Assembly: GCF_000478605.2 (NCBI RefSeq) | Contig: NZ_ASHX02000001.1 | Span: forward strand, 3,759,895 to 3,823,894 | DNA from: Streptomyces thermolilacinus SPC6 | GTDB taxonomy: Bacteria; Actinomycetota; Actinomycetes; Streptomycetales; Streptomycetaceae | Reading direction: 5' to 3' | Length of the DNA stretch: 64,000 bases | Part shown: one piece after another, positions 42,020-51,028 of the stretch | Position numbering within the stretch: the first letter of the stretch is position 1 | Layout: the number at the start of each line of letters is the position of its first letter | Position numbers and translations under genes: made by a program | Notes under the pieces: model-generated | Databases searched by the model: none | The model's input: only the letters and a program-made list of their open reading frames with translations | What the model was told of the DNA's origin: nothing

Positions 42020-43918
42020 ATGCACCCCATGTCACGGGGGCCGGTCTCCGGGGGCTCCGACGCCTGTCTGCTCGCGGCGCTGCGCGCCGGGGCGAACCCG
42101 CCCGGCGCGGACCCCTTTCCCGGTGCCGACCCCTTTCCCGTCGCCGCGCTGATGGACCGGCACTGGCAGCCGGTCCACGACTACGTGTCCCTCTTCGCGC
42201 CGCCGTCCGCCTCCGGCCGGAGCGCTGCGCTCGTCACCGCCGCCGCGTTCGCGGAGGCGCTTGAGGAACTGCGACGTCACGAACCCGGACCGCGTGGGTC
42301 TGCGGGCGGGCGCGAGGGTGCGGGGCGGGGCGGGGCCGGGATCGGTGCGGGGGGCGGAGCCCGGGGCGGTGCGGGCTCAGGTGTCGGGGCCGGGGCCGGG
42401 GCCGGTGCCGGATTCGGTGCCGGATTCGGTGCCGGGGCTGGCGTGGGTGCCGGGTACGACGGGGCGCTGCGGGTCGCCTTCCTGACGGCCGCCGGGCGGG
42501 TACTGCGCCGCTGGGCCGGGGACGGGCGGGTCGCCGTGCTGCTCCCCGGTGTCCGGCGGCCCGCCGAACCGGCCGACGACCGGCGGCTGGTCGCCCTGGC
42601 GTTCCGGTCGCTGCCCGCGCCCGCCCAGGTGCTGCTGTGGCACCGGGAGGTCGAGGGCGAGGGCCTGTCGATCCCCACCGCGCTGCTCGGCACCGACCCG
42701 CGCGACGCCGCCGAGCACCTGGGCGAGGCGCGGGAGCTGCTGCGAGCCCGCTGCGTGAGCGCCCACCACGAACTGGCCCCGGACGCCGAGTGCCGGCACT
42801 ACGGGCGGCTCCTCGACATCTCGCTGCGCCGTACCGGCCCGCTCATCCCGGACATCCGGCGCCATCTCGCCGGGTGCGCCCACTGCCGGTACGCCGCCGA
42901 GCAGCTGCGGCACATCGACGGGCGGCTCCCGCTGCTGCTGGCGGAGGCGGTGCTCGGCGAGGGCGCGGGGCGGTACGTGGACTCCCGCCCCGCGCGGCGC
43001 CGTCAGCGGGGCGGCACGGAGGGCGGGCGGGGGCGCCGGGCCGCTCGCCGGTCCCGCGCCCTGGGCGGCCGGGTGGCCGCGTGGGTACGCCGCGCGGGGC
43101 CGCGGGCGCCGGGCGGGGGGTTCCGCAGCGGGGCGGTGTCGAGGGCGGGAGGCAGGTCCGGGGCGGGGCGCCCGGCGGGCGGACCCGCCTCCGCGCCGGG
43201 GCGGGGCGGTGCCGCCCGGGTGCCGGTAGCCGCCGTCGCCGCCGCCGGGCTGGCGGGTGCGCTGGTGCCGGTGGCCCTCGCGGCCGCGCTGTGGCCGGGC
43301 GGCGGCGACGCGGAGCCGTCCGGGCGGCGGGCGCCGGGCGCCGGGGCGTCCGTACCGGGGGCGGCGGGAGGTCCCGTACCGGTCGGGTCGGAGGCGCCGG
43401 TACCCGCGGGGGTCCCAGGCGCCGTACCGGCCTCCCCGCCGCCCGCGGGGACGGTCGCGCCGCCGCCCGGATCGGCCCCGCCGCCCGGCGAATCGGGCGC
43501 GACGCCCGGCGAGGGTGCCCTGCGGACGCGGCTGAGCAGCGCCGGGGCGGCCGGGCTGTGCCTGGACGTGCGGGGCGGCACCCCGGGGCCCGGCGCCGAG
43601 GTCACGCTCGCCCGCTGCTCCGGCGCGCTCACCCAGGTCTGGTCGTACGACCCGGACGGCGCCCTGCGCAGCGCCGCCGCCCCGCACCTGTGCCCCGACG
43701 CGGGCCGCCCCGACGGGACGGTCGCCCTCACCGCCTGCGCGGCGAGTGGCGCGGCCGTACGGTACGTCCTCACCGTCCAGGGCGTGATCGTCCCCCGCCA
43801 CGGCACGGCCGCCCTGGCGCTCGCCCCGCTGGAGGCGGCGGCCGGCACGCCCGTCGTCGTACGGGTGCGGGACAACGCTCTGCTTCAGCGGTGGCACACC
43901 GATACCCCGTCCCGGTAA
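42020..43918 (+). CDS. Membrane-anchored sigma-like / zinc-finger / ricin-domain protein
   Basis: A 632-aa multidomain protein. Residues about 1-250 resemble a sigma-70-like or partner region (ALMDRHWQPVHDYVSLFA; FRSLPAPAQVLLWHREVEGE, as in ECF region 4), interrupted by a Gly/Ala linker (about 90-145). A putative zinc-binding anti-sigma-like motif is HLAGCAHCRYAAEQLRHID near 282. Basic Gly/Arg linker; one membrane helix (about 404-425); Pro-rich stalk; C-terminal ricin-B lectin-like domain (about 500-630, GLCLDVRGG and TQVWSY). It starts 16 bases after GGAGG. It suggests sugar sensing outside and signalling inside. Confidence 0.7.
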   Translation: MHPMSRGPVSGGSDACLLAALRAGANPPGADPFPGADPFPVAALMDRHWQPVHDYVSLFAPPSASGRSAALVTAAAFAEALEELRRHEPGPRGSAGGREGAGRGGAGIGAGGGARGGAGSGVGAGAGAGAGFGAGFGAGAGVGAGYDGALRVAFLTAAGRVLRRWAGDGRVAVLLPGVRRPAEPADDRRLVALAFRSLPAPAQVLLWHREVEGEGLSIPTALLGTDPRDAAEHLGEARELLRARCVSAHHELAPDAECRHYGRLLDISLRRTGPLIPDIRRHLAGCAHCRYAAEQLRHIDGRLPLLLAEAVLGEGAGRYVDSRPARRRQRGGTEGGRGRRAARRSRALGGRVAAWVRRAGPRAPGGGFRSGAVSRAGGRSGAGRPAGGPASAPGRGGAARVPVAAVAAAGLAGALVPVALAAALWPGGGDAEPSGRRAPGAGASVPGAAGGPVPVGSEAPVPAGVPGAVPASPPPAGTVAPPPGSAPPPGESGATPGEGALRTRLSSAGAAGLCLDVRGGTPGPGAEVTLARCSGALTQVWSYDPDGALRSAAAPHLCPDAGRPDGTVALTACAASGAAVRYVLTVQGVIVPRHGTAALALAPLEAAAGTPVVVRVRDNALLQRWHTDTPSR

Positions 43919-44001
43919 GGACGCCGAACGCGCCGCAGGTAAACAGCGATGAAAGAGTTGATCAATCGCGCGTAATTCGGCCCGGATACTCGGAAGTAGC
44001 G

Positions 44002-44017
44002 TGTGACCTAGATCACA
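44002..44017. promoter_or_regulatory. CRP-like palindrome upstream of the NRPS gene
   Basis: TGTGA, six bases, TCACA: a perfect match to the CRP core, flanked by AT-rich bases as in the E. coli consensus. It is 127 bp upstream of the NRPS GTG. A TAAGGT at 44053-44058 could be the -10, placing the site near -55 (inferred). Confidence 0.6.
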
Positions 44018-44143
44018 TAAAATGCCACTCGCATATCCCTGTGGGCCGTGGGTAAGGTCGTGGCCGAAGCTTCACCCTGGCTCAATCAGGGGAATATCGC
44101 ACCTTCCTTGCTGCTGGACAACAATCACTTTTAGGGGAGTATT

Positions 44144-47100
44144 GTGTCCTTGGCTCCACGGGGGGAGAAGGTGTTCGCGCCTTCTCTGGAAGGAAGACTC
44201 GACCGCAGAACGAGAGCGGTCATCCAGGCGTGTATCGACGAGCTCACCGCCCTCCTTCAGGGTGACGCCGGTGAAGCCGGGGAGCCGGAGCGCGCGCCCG
44301 AACAGGCGGTCAGCGGTGAGGCGTTCCCGCTGACCGACCTCCAGCAGGCCTACTTCGTCGGTGAGCAGGGCGTCGGCCGCCAGGCCGCCCCCGCCCTCTA
44401 CATCCACGAGTACGCCTTTCCGTCCGGCGCTGTCCCGGATTACGCCAGGCTTGACGGCGCACTGCGCCGAATACGGCAGGCGCGGTCCGCCATGAGACTC
44501 CGGATCACCCAGGACGGAATGCAGTCCGTGGACGCGGTCCCGGAATCCGCAGGGGGAATAGGAAATGCCGCGCTCCTCACGCTGCACGACCTCTCCGGAT
44601 TACCGGAGGAAAAAGCCGGTGAGGAACTCGCCCGGCTCCGGGAATCCCTCACCGCCGACATTCCCCCGCACGACGCGGCCCGCCCCTTCCTGTTACGCCT
44701 CGTCCCCCTCCCGGACGGCACGGCCCGCCTGCAGATCGCCCTCCGGCTGACCGCCTTCGACGGCGTCACCATCCAGCTCTTCTTCGCCGAACTGGCCCGC
44801 TGCTACGCGGACCGGGCCCACCGCCCCGAGCCCGAGACGCTCTCCTTCCGCGACTACGTCCTCCGGCAGCGCGACCGCGCCGGAGCCGCCGCCCGCGAGG
44901 CCGCCCTCCGCACCTGGGAGGACCGGCTCGACACCCTTCCCCCCGCCGCCGACCTGCCCCGCGCGACCGCCGCCGAGCAGACCCGGGCGGCCCTCGCCGC
45001 CGACCAGCCCGCGACCGGCGGCCCCGACGGCCAGCCCCTGGCCGTCGGCGCCGACGGGCACCGGGAAGGCCCCGGCGGGCCCCTGCACCGCACCGCGCAC
45101 CGCCTCGACCCCGACTCGTGGAAACGGTTCCGCCGTCACGCCGCCGACGCCGGGCTCTCCGCCGACGCCGCGCTCGCCGGGCTGTACGCGGAGACCCTGC
45201 TGCGCTGGTCCGGCGGCCGCCCCGGCACCGTCACCGTCCTCGCGTCGGAGCGCGCCGCCGGACCCGCCGGAGCGGACCGGGTGTGGGGCAGCGGCGCCAC
45301 CACCGTGCTCGTCGGCTTCGAACCGGGCGACGGCACGTTCGTCGAGCGCTGCCGGGCCTTCCAGGACCGCCTCTACACGGCCCTGGAGGCTGGCGAGGTC
45401 TCCGGTGTCGAGGTCGGCCGCATGCTCAACCAGCGGCGCGGCACCACCGGCAACCCCGTCCCGTACGTCTTCAGCAGCGGGCTCGGCCTCGTGGACGGCG
45501 TCGACGACGGTTTCCGGCTGAAGCTGCCCGGCGCGTCGCTCGTCCACAGCGCCATCAGCACCCCCGAGGTGCTCCTCGACCACCAGGTGTACGAGCAGTC
45601 CGGCCACCTGGTGTGCAACTTCGACCACGACCCGGCCGCGTTCCCGCCCGGCCTCGTGGACGACCTCGCCGCCCACCACCGCGAGCGCCTCCTGCGGCTC
45701 GCCACCGACCCGGCCGAGTGGACGCGCACCGGCCCCGACCCGCTCCCCGAGAGCCAGGTCCGCGACCGCAGGCGCGCCAACGACACGGCCGTTGACGGGC
45801 TCGACGGCGAACTGCACGAGGCTGCCCTCGGCCATCTCCGCCGCACCCCGGACGCCACCGCCGTCATCGACGCCGAACGCTCCCTCAGCCACGCCGAGAC
45901 CGACCGGCTGTCCGGCGCGCTCGCCGTACGGCTGCGGGCCGCGGGGATCGGCGCAGACCCGGCGCGGCCCGACCTCGTCGCCGTGCGCGTCCCGAAGTCG
46001 TGGCAGCAGACCGTCGCCGTCCTCGGCGTCCTGCGCGCGGGCGGCGCCTACCTGCCCACCGCGCCCGGCTGGCCCGCGTCCCGCGTCACGCAGGTGCTGC
46101 GGCAGAGCGGCGCGGCCGCCGTCGTGGCCCCCGCGGGCACGGGCGCCGACGGGCTCCCCGAGCTGGACGGCCTGCCGGACCTGCCCGTCGTCGCCGTACC
46201 CGGCCTGGCCGACGCGGACGGCTCCGAAGACGCGTACGGCTCCCGAGGCGCGGGCTCCGAAGACGCGTACGGCCTCCGAGGCGCGGACGCAGCGGACGCC
46301 CCGGGGACGGACGTGCCGGTGCCCGACGGGCTCGGCGGGGATCTGCGCCGCACCGCCTACGTCATCTACACCTCCGGCTCCACCGGCACGCCCAAGGGCG
46401 TCGTCATCTCCCACGGGGCCGCCACCAACACCCTGCGCGACCTCGAAGGGCGGTTCGCGCTCGGGCCCGACGACCGGGTCCTGGCCGTGTCGTCCCTCGC
46501 CTTCGACCTGTCCGTCTTCGACATCTTCGGCACGCTCGGCGCGGGCGGCACCGTCGTCGTCCCGCCCGACAGCGAGGTGCCCGACCCCGAGACGTGGGGC
46601 GAGCTGTGCCGCCGTCACGGCGTCACGGTCTGGAACTCGGTGCCCGCGCTGCTCCAGGTCACCCTGGAGTACCTCGGGGACCGGGCCGCGGAAACGTTCC
46701 GCTCGCTGCGGCTCATCATGCTCAGCGGCGACTGGATACCCCTGTCGCTGCTCGACCGGATCGCCCGCGTCTGCCCGGACGCCCGGGTCGTCGCCATGGG
46801 CGGGGCCACCGAGGCGTCGATCTGGTCCAACCACTTCTGGGCCGAAGGACAGCCCGAAGGCTGGTCCAGCGTCCCGTACGGCTATCCGCTCGCCAACCAG
46901 ACGATGCACGTCCTCGACGAGCGGCTCGCCGACGCGCCCGTCTGGGTCCCCGGCGACCTCTACATCGGCGGCGCCGGGGTGGCCGACGGCTACCACCGCG
47001 CGCCCGCCCTCACCGAGGCGTCGTTCCTCACCCACCCCGTCACGGGGGAGCGGCTCTACCGCACCGGCGACCGGGCCCGCTACCGGCCCGGCGGCATCCT

Positions 47101-48637
47101 GGAGTTCCTCGGCCGTGAGGACGCCCAGGTCAAGGTCGGCGGACACCGCATCGAGCTGGGCGAGATCGAGGCCCGCCTCGCCGCCCGGCCCGAGGTGGAG
47201 CACGCCGTCGCGCTCGTCGCGGGCAGCCGGGAGGAGCCGTACCTGGCGGCCTTCGTCACCCCGGCCGCCACCGGAACCGCCCCCGACCCCGACGCGCTCC
47301 GCGCCCGTCTGGCCGCCGAACTGCCCCCGTACATGGTCCCGCCCGTCCTGCGCGTCGTGGACGCCGTGCCGCTCAGCTCCAACGGCAAGGTGGACCGCAA
47401 GGCGCTGCTCGCCCGCCTCACCGGGCCCGCCGCCCCGGCGGCCCCAGGAGCGTCAAGAGCCCCGGGCGCGGGCGACACTCCGGGCGGAAGCGGTGCCGGG
47501 GTCGCCCCCCGCACCCCCGAGGAGGTGACACTGCTCGGCCTGTGGCAGCAGCTCCTCGGCCCGCAGGTGCGGGGCGTCACCGACGACTTCTTCGCCCTGG
47601 GCGGCAACTCCCTGCTCGCCGTACGGCTGTTCCACCGCATCAAGGCCGCCTTCGGACGCACCCTGCCGCTGGCCGCCCTGATGCGCGGCAGGACCGTCGC
47701 CGAACAGGCCGCGCAGCTCGGCCGCGCCGACGACGAGCGCGGGTCCGCCTCGCCCCTCGTCCGTATCAGGGACGGCGTCCCCGGCATCACCGGCGGCGCA
47801 CAGCACCTGGTGCTCGTCCACCCCGTCGGCGGCGACGTCCTCTGCTACGACCGGCTGGTCCGCGAGCTGGCCGCGCACCCCGCCGCCGCCCGCGCCACCG
47901 TGTACGGGCTGCGCGCGACGGGCCTCCTCGCGGGGGAGCGGCCCGCGCGGGACATGACCGCCCTCGTCGCGGCGTACGCCGACGCGCTGCTGGAGGCCGT
48001 ACCGGCCGGCGAACTCCACCTCGCGGGCTGGTCCATGGGCGGCACCGTCTCCGTGGACCTCGCCGCCCGCCTGGAGGAGCGGGGCCGGAGCGTCGCGTCC
48101 GTGACGGCGCTCGACTCCTTCACCGGCGACCCCGGCGTCCCGGCGCCCACCTTCCGGCAGCGGCTCACCGGCTTCTTCGCCGACCTCGCGCAGGGCGCCG
48201 ACGTCACCCGGCACGTCCCCGACGGCCTGCCCGGCACGGCGCCCGGCGACCCGGCGGACCTCGCCGCGGCCCTGCGCGCCGTCCAGGACGCGCTGCTCGG
48301 GGCCGGGCTGCTCGCCGGACCGCTCCACGACGACGACCTGGTCCGCCTGTTCACCGTGTACGCCGCCCACTCCGCCCTCCTGGAGGCGCACGAACCCGCC
48401 CCGGCCCACCCCAGGCTGCGCCTGCTGCGCGCCCGGGGCACCGCCCGCCGGGCCTTCCCCGGGCTCGTCCCCCTGGAGGAGCGGCTCACCGGGGCGGCGC
48501 CGCCCGAGTGGCTGGACGGCGACCACTACTCCGTCATGGCGCCCGAGGCCGCCCGCGGTCTCGCCGCCCTCCTCGCGGGCCGCCTCCCCGGCCGCCCGGT
48601 GGACGAGTCGTACCTCGACTCGACCCTCTGGTGCTGA
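44144..48637 (+). CDS. Single-module NRPS, Cy-A-PCP-TE
   Basis: A 1497-aa synthetase. A heterocyclisation-type condensation domain (about 60-560) has LTDLQQAYFVGE at 63, PVPYVFSSGLGLV near 438 and TPEVLLDHQVYEQSG. Where Cy domains carry DxxxxDxxS, it reads RLTAFDGVT: the first Asp is missing. The adenylation domain (about 565-1080; YTSGSTGTPKG at 742; GGATEAS near 886; GKVDRK) gives by-eye code residues close to cysteine DLYNLSLIWK. The PCP Ser is 1156 (LGGNSLLA). The thioesterase has GWSMGG with Ser1297, and His1461. It would make and release an acyl-cysteine or thiazoline. The GTG at 44144 follows AGGGGAG. Confidence 0.92.
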   Translation: MSLAPRGEKVFAPSLEGRLDRRTRAVIQACIDELTALLQGDAGEAGEPERAPEQAVSGEAFPLTDLQQAYFVGEQGVGRQAAPALYIHEYAFPSGAVPDYARLDGALRRIRQARSAMRLRITQDGMQSVDAVPESAGGIGNAALLTLHDLSGLPEEKAGEELARLRESLTADIPPHDAARPFLLRLVPLPDGTARLQIALRLTAFDGVTIQLFFAELARCYADRAHRPEPETLSFRDYVLRQRDRAGAAAREAALRTWEDRLDTLPPAADLPRATAAEQTRAALAADQPATGGPDGQPLAVGADGHREGPGGPLHRTAHRLDPDSWKRFRRHAADAGLSADAALAGLYAETLLRWSGGRPGTVTVLASERAAGPAGADRVWGSGATTVLVGFEPGDGTFVERCRAFQDRLYTALEAGEVSGVEVGRMLNQRRGTTGNPVPYVFSSGLGLVDGVDDGFRLKLPGASLVHSAISTPEVLLDHQVYEQSGHLVCNFDHDPAAFPPGLVDDLAAHHRERLLRLATDPAEWTRTGPDPLPESQVRDRRRANDTAVDGLDGELHEAALGHLRRTPDATAVIDAERSLSHAETDRLSGALAVRLRAAGIGADPARPDLVAVRVPKSWQQTVAVLGVLRAGGAYLPTAPGWPASRVTQVLRQSGAAAVVAPAGTGADGLPELDGLPDLPVVAVPGLADADGSEDAYGSRGAGSEDAYGLRGADAADAPGTDVPVPDGLGGDLRRTAYVIYTSGSTGTPKGVVISHGAATNTLRDLEGRFALGPDDRVLAVSSLAFDLSVFDIFGTLGAGGTVVVPPDSEVPDPETWGELCRRHGVTVWNSVPALLQVTLEYLGDRAAETFRSLRLIMLSGDWIPLSLLDRIARVCPDARVVAMGGATEASIWSNHFWAEGQPEGWSSVPYGYPLANQTMHVLDERLADAPVWVPGDLYIGGAGVADGYHRAPALTEASFLTHPVTGERLYRTGDRARYRPGGILEFLGREDAQVKVGGHRIELGEIEARLAARPEVEHAVALVAGSREEPYLAAFVTPAATGTAPDPDALRARLAAELPPYMVPPVLRVVDAVPLSSNGKVDRKALLARLTGPAAPAAPGASRAPGAGDTPGGSGAGVAPRTPEEVTLLGLWQQLLGPQVRGVTDDFFALGGNSLLAVRLFHRIKAAFGRTLPLAALMRGRTVAEQAAQLGRADDERGSASPLVRIRDGVPGITGGAQHLVLVHPVGGDVLCYDRLVRELAAHPAAARATVYGLRATGLLAGERPARDMTALVAAYADALLEAVPAGELHLAGWSMGGTVSVDLAARLEERGRSVASVTALDSFTGDPGVPAPTFRQRLTGFFADLAQGADVTRHVPDGLPGTAPGDPADLAAALRAVQDALLGAGLLAGPLHDDDLVRLFTVYAAHSALLEAHEPAPAHPRLRLLRARGTARRAFPGLVPLEERLTGAAPPEWLDGDHYSVMAPEAARGLAALLAGRLPGRPVDESYLDSTLWC

Positions 48638-48856
48638 ACGGCCGCAGCGACAAAGCCCCGACACCACCACGACGGACCGCGCCGACGCCCGACTCGGCGA
48701 CCACGACCCGCTCCCACGACACGACCCGCTCCCACGACGCGACCGGAGGCCACCACGACCGGCGTCACCTCCGCCCCGGCGCCCCGCGCCCGGCCCCCAG
48801 GACAGACCGACGACGTTCCGACCTGCTCAGCCGACGAGACGAAAGAGGCCACGCAC

Positions 48857-49540
48857 ATGACGAGCACCGAGGGCAAGAACGAGATCTGGAACTCCGGCAC
48901 GTTCGACTCCATGCGCCGCAAGCTCATCCCGTCGTTCGACCTGATCTACTCGACGGGCGTGTACGCGGTCGTCGAGACCGTCCCGCGCCAGGCCCGCGTC
49001 CTCGACCTGGGCGCCGGTACCGGTCTCCTCGGCGGCGCCATCCTGGAGCGCCTGCCCGAGGCCGAACTCGTCCTCGTGGACCACTCCGACGCGATGCTGG
49101 CGAAGGCCCGCGAGCGGTTCGCCGGGAATCCACGGGTCACCGTCCAGGTCGCCGACATGAAGGACCCGTTGCCGCGGGGTCCGTTCGACGCCGTCGTCTC
49201 CGGCCTCGCCATCCACCACCTCACGCACGCCGAGAAGGAGGACCTCTTCCGGCGCATCCACGACGTGCTCACCCCCGACGGCGTCTTCGTCAACGTCGAG
49301 CAGCTCGCCGGACCCAACGCCCGCATCGAGGCGATGTACGACGCCCAGCACGAGGCGCACGTCCAGCGCTCCGAGTGCCCGCCCGACGAGTGGGCCGCGG
49401 GCCGCGAGCGGATGAAGCTCGACATCTGCGCCACCACCGAGATGCAGCTGGAGTGGCTGCGCAAGGTCGGCTTCAGCCAGGTCGACATCCTCGCGAAGGA
49501 CTGGCGCTACGGCACCTACGCCGCCTGGAAGGCCGCATGA
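48857..49540 (+). CDS. SAM-dependent methyltransferase (class I)
   Basis: A 227-aa methyltransferase with the Rossmann motif VLDLGAGTGLLGGAILERLP, the acidic strand LVLVDHSDAMLAKA and the post-motif GLAIHHLTHAEKEDLFRRI. The N-terminus FDSMRRKLIPSFDLIYSTGV resembles small-molecule methyltransferases. The acceptor is unknown; in cystargolide biosynthesis a methyltransferase protects an isopropylmalate carboxylate, an attractive parallel (inferred). A 219-bp gap with repeats of ACGACCCGCTCCC separates it from the NRPS; its end overlaps the next start (ATGA). Confidence 0.9.
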   Translation: MTSTEGKNEIWNSGTFDSMRRKLIPSFDLIYSTGVYAVVETVPRQARVLDLGAGTGLLGGAILERLPEAELVLVDHSDAMLAKARERFAGNPRVTVQVADMKDPLPRGPFDAVVSGLAIHHLTHAEKEDLFRRIHDVLTPDGVFVNVEQLAGPNARIEAMYDAQHEAHVQRSECPPDEWAAGRERMKLDICATTEMQLEWLRKVGFSQVDILAKDWRYGTYAAWKAA

Positions 49541-51000
49541 GCGGGGTCCTGACCCGGGCGGTCGCCGACGTGGCCGCCCGCCACCCCGGGAAGGTCGCCG
49601 TCCGCGACGTGGACGGCACCGACGTCACGTACGGCGAGCTGGTCACGCGCGTGGAGCGGCTGGCGGCCGGGCTGCACGCGCGCGGCGTACGGGAGGGCGA
49701 CACCGTCGCGTTCGCCCTGCCGAACAGCGCCCGGTACGTCGCCCTGATCCTCGCCCTGGCGTCCCTCGGCGCCCGGTACGTGCCGCTCATGGGCGACTTC
49801 ACCCCCGAGGAGACGGCCCGCGCCCTCGACCAGGCCCGGCCCGTGCTGCTCGTCGCCGCCCGCCCGCACCACGCCGCCGGGGCCGTCCCCGAAGTGGCGC
49901 CGGAGGCGCTGGAGGACGCGTCGGCGCCGCCCGCGCCGGTGCCCCCGGAGCCGTACGCCGGGCTGTTCCGGCAGCTGTGGACGTCCGGCTCGACGGGCTT
50001 CCCCAAGATGATGGTGTGGCGGCAGGACCGGTTCGTCACCGAACGGCGCCGCTGGCTCGCCGACACGGGGATGACCGACGCCGACACGTACTACTGCCGT
50101 CACCCCCTCGACGTCGCCCACGCCACCGACCTGCACGTCTTCGCCGCGCTGCTCGGCGGGGCGCGGCTCGTGCTGGCCGACCCGGCGGCGCCCGCCGAGG
50201 CGCATCTGGAGCGGCTGCGCGCCGAGCGGGCCACCGTGATGAGCGCCCTGCCCGGCCACTACGCGGACCTCGTCGGGGCGGCCGTGCGCACCGGGGACCG
50301 CGGCGGGCTCCCGGAGCTGCGCCGGCCGCTGTGCGGCGGCGCGTACCTGCCGCCGGCGGTCGTCCGCGACGCCGACGAGGTGCTCGGCGTCCGCATCCGG
50401 CAGATCTACGGCTCCACCGAGTTCGGCATCGCGCTCGGCAACATGGCCGACCAGGTGCAGACGAGCGGCGCCATGGTGCCCGTACGGGGGGTGGGCGCCC
50501 GGGTCGCGCCGCTGTCAAACCGCGCGCCGGACACCGGTGAGCTGGTGCTGCGCTCCGACTGCACCAGCGAGGGCTACCTCTTCGCGGACGAGGCGAACGC
50601 GCGGACCTTCCGGGACGGCGAGTTCTGGACCGGGGACGTGGCCGAGCGGCTCCCCGGCGGGGCGTTCCGGATCGTCGGGCGGGTCACCGAGGTGCTGGCC
50701 ACCCCGGCCGGGCCGCTGCTCGCGCCCGTCCTGGACGCCGAGATCGCCGACGCCTGCCCCGGCACGGCGGCCGTGTCGCTGCCCCTCGACCCCGGCGCCT
50801 TCACCGGCCGGGTCGCCGTGGCGGTCAGGCCCGCGCCGGACGCGGCGGCGCAGGACGTGGTCAAACAGGTCGAGACGCTCCTCGCGGGCCACGGCCTGGA
50901 CGGGTCGGCGCACGTCGTGGACGCGATCCCCCGTACGCCCGTCGGCAAGGTGGACAAGCCGCGCCTGCGGACCCGCCTCGGACTGGCCGGGAAGCGGTGA
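49537..51000 (+). CDS. AMP-dependent acyl ligase (complete)
   Basis: A 487-aa adenylate-forming enzyme. All core motifs are present: LWTSGSTGFPKMMVW (A3), IRQIYGSTEFGIALG (A5), EFWTGDVAERLPGGAFRIVGR (A7/A8) and the lysine in PVGKVDKPRLR (A10). It is shaped like acyl-CoA or aryl-acid ligases rather than an NRPS module. It may activate a carboxylic acid for transfer to a thiol or amine, or to close a beta-lactone. It overlaps the methyltransferase gene by four bases. Confidence 0.9.
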   Translation: MSGVLTRAVADVAARHPGKVAVRDVDGTDVTYGELVTRVERLAAGLHARGVREGDTVAFALPNSARYVALILALASLGARYVPLMGDFTPEETARALDQARPVLLVAARPHHAAGAVPEVAPEALEDASAPPAPVPPEPYAGLFRQLWTSGSTGFPKMMVWRQDRFVTERRRWLADTGMTDADTYYCRHPLDVAHATDLHVFAALLGGARLVLADPAAPAEAHLERLRAERATVMSALPGHYADLVGAAVRTGDRGGLPELRRPLCGGAYLPPAVVRDADEVLGVRIRQIYGSTEFGIALGNMADQVQTSGAMVPVRGVGARVAPLSNRAPDTGELVLRSDCTSEGYLFADEANARTFRDGEFWTGDVAERLPGGAFRIVGRVTEVLATPAGPLLAPVLDAEIADACPGTAAVSLPLDPGAFTGRVAVAVRPAPDAAAQDVVKQVETLLAGHGLDGSAHVVDAIPRTPVGKVDKPRLRTRLGLAGKR

Positions 51001-51028
51001 GCCTCGTGAACAGGACGGTGAGACACCT

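Noticed and set aside
44693..47203. 836-codon minus-strand frame inside the NRPS
   Set aside because: Antisense shadow; the plus strand carries unmistakable Cy and adenylation motifs.
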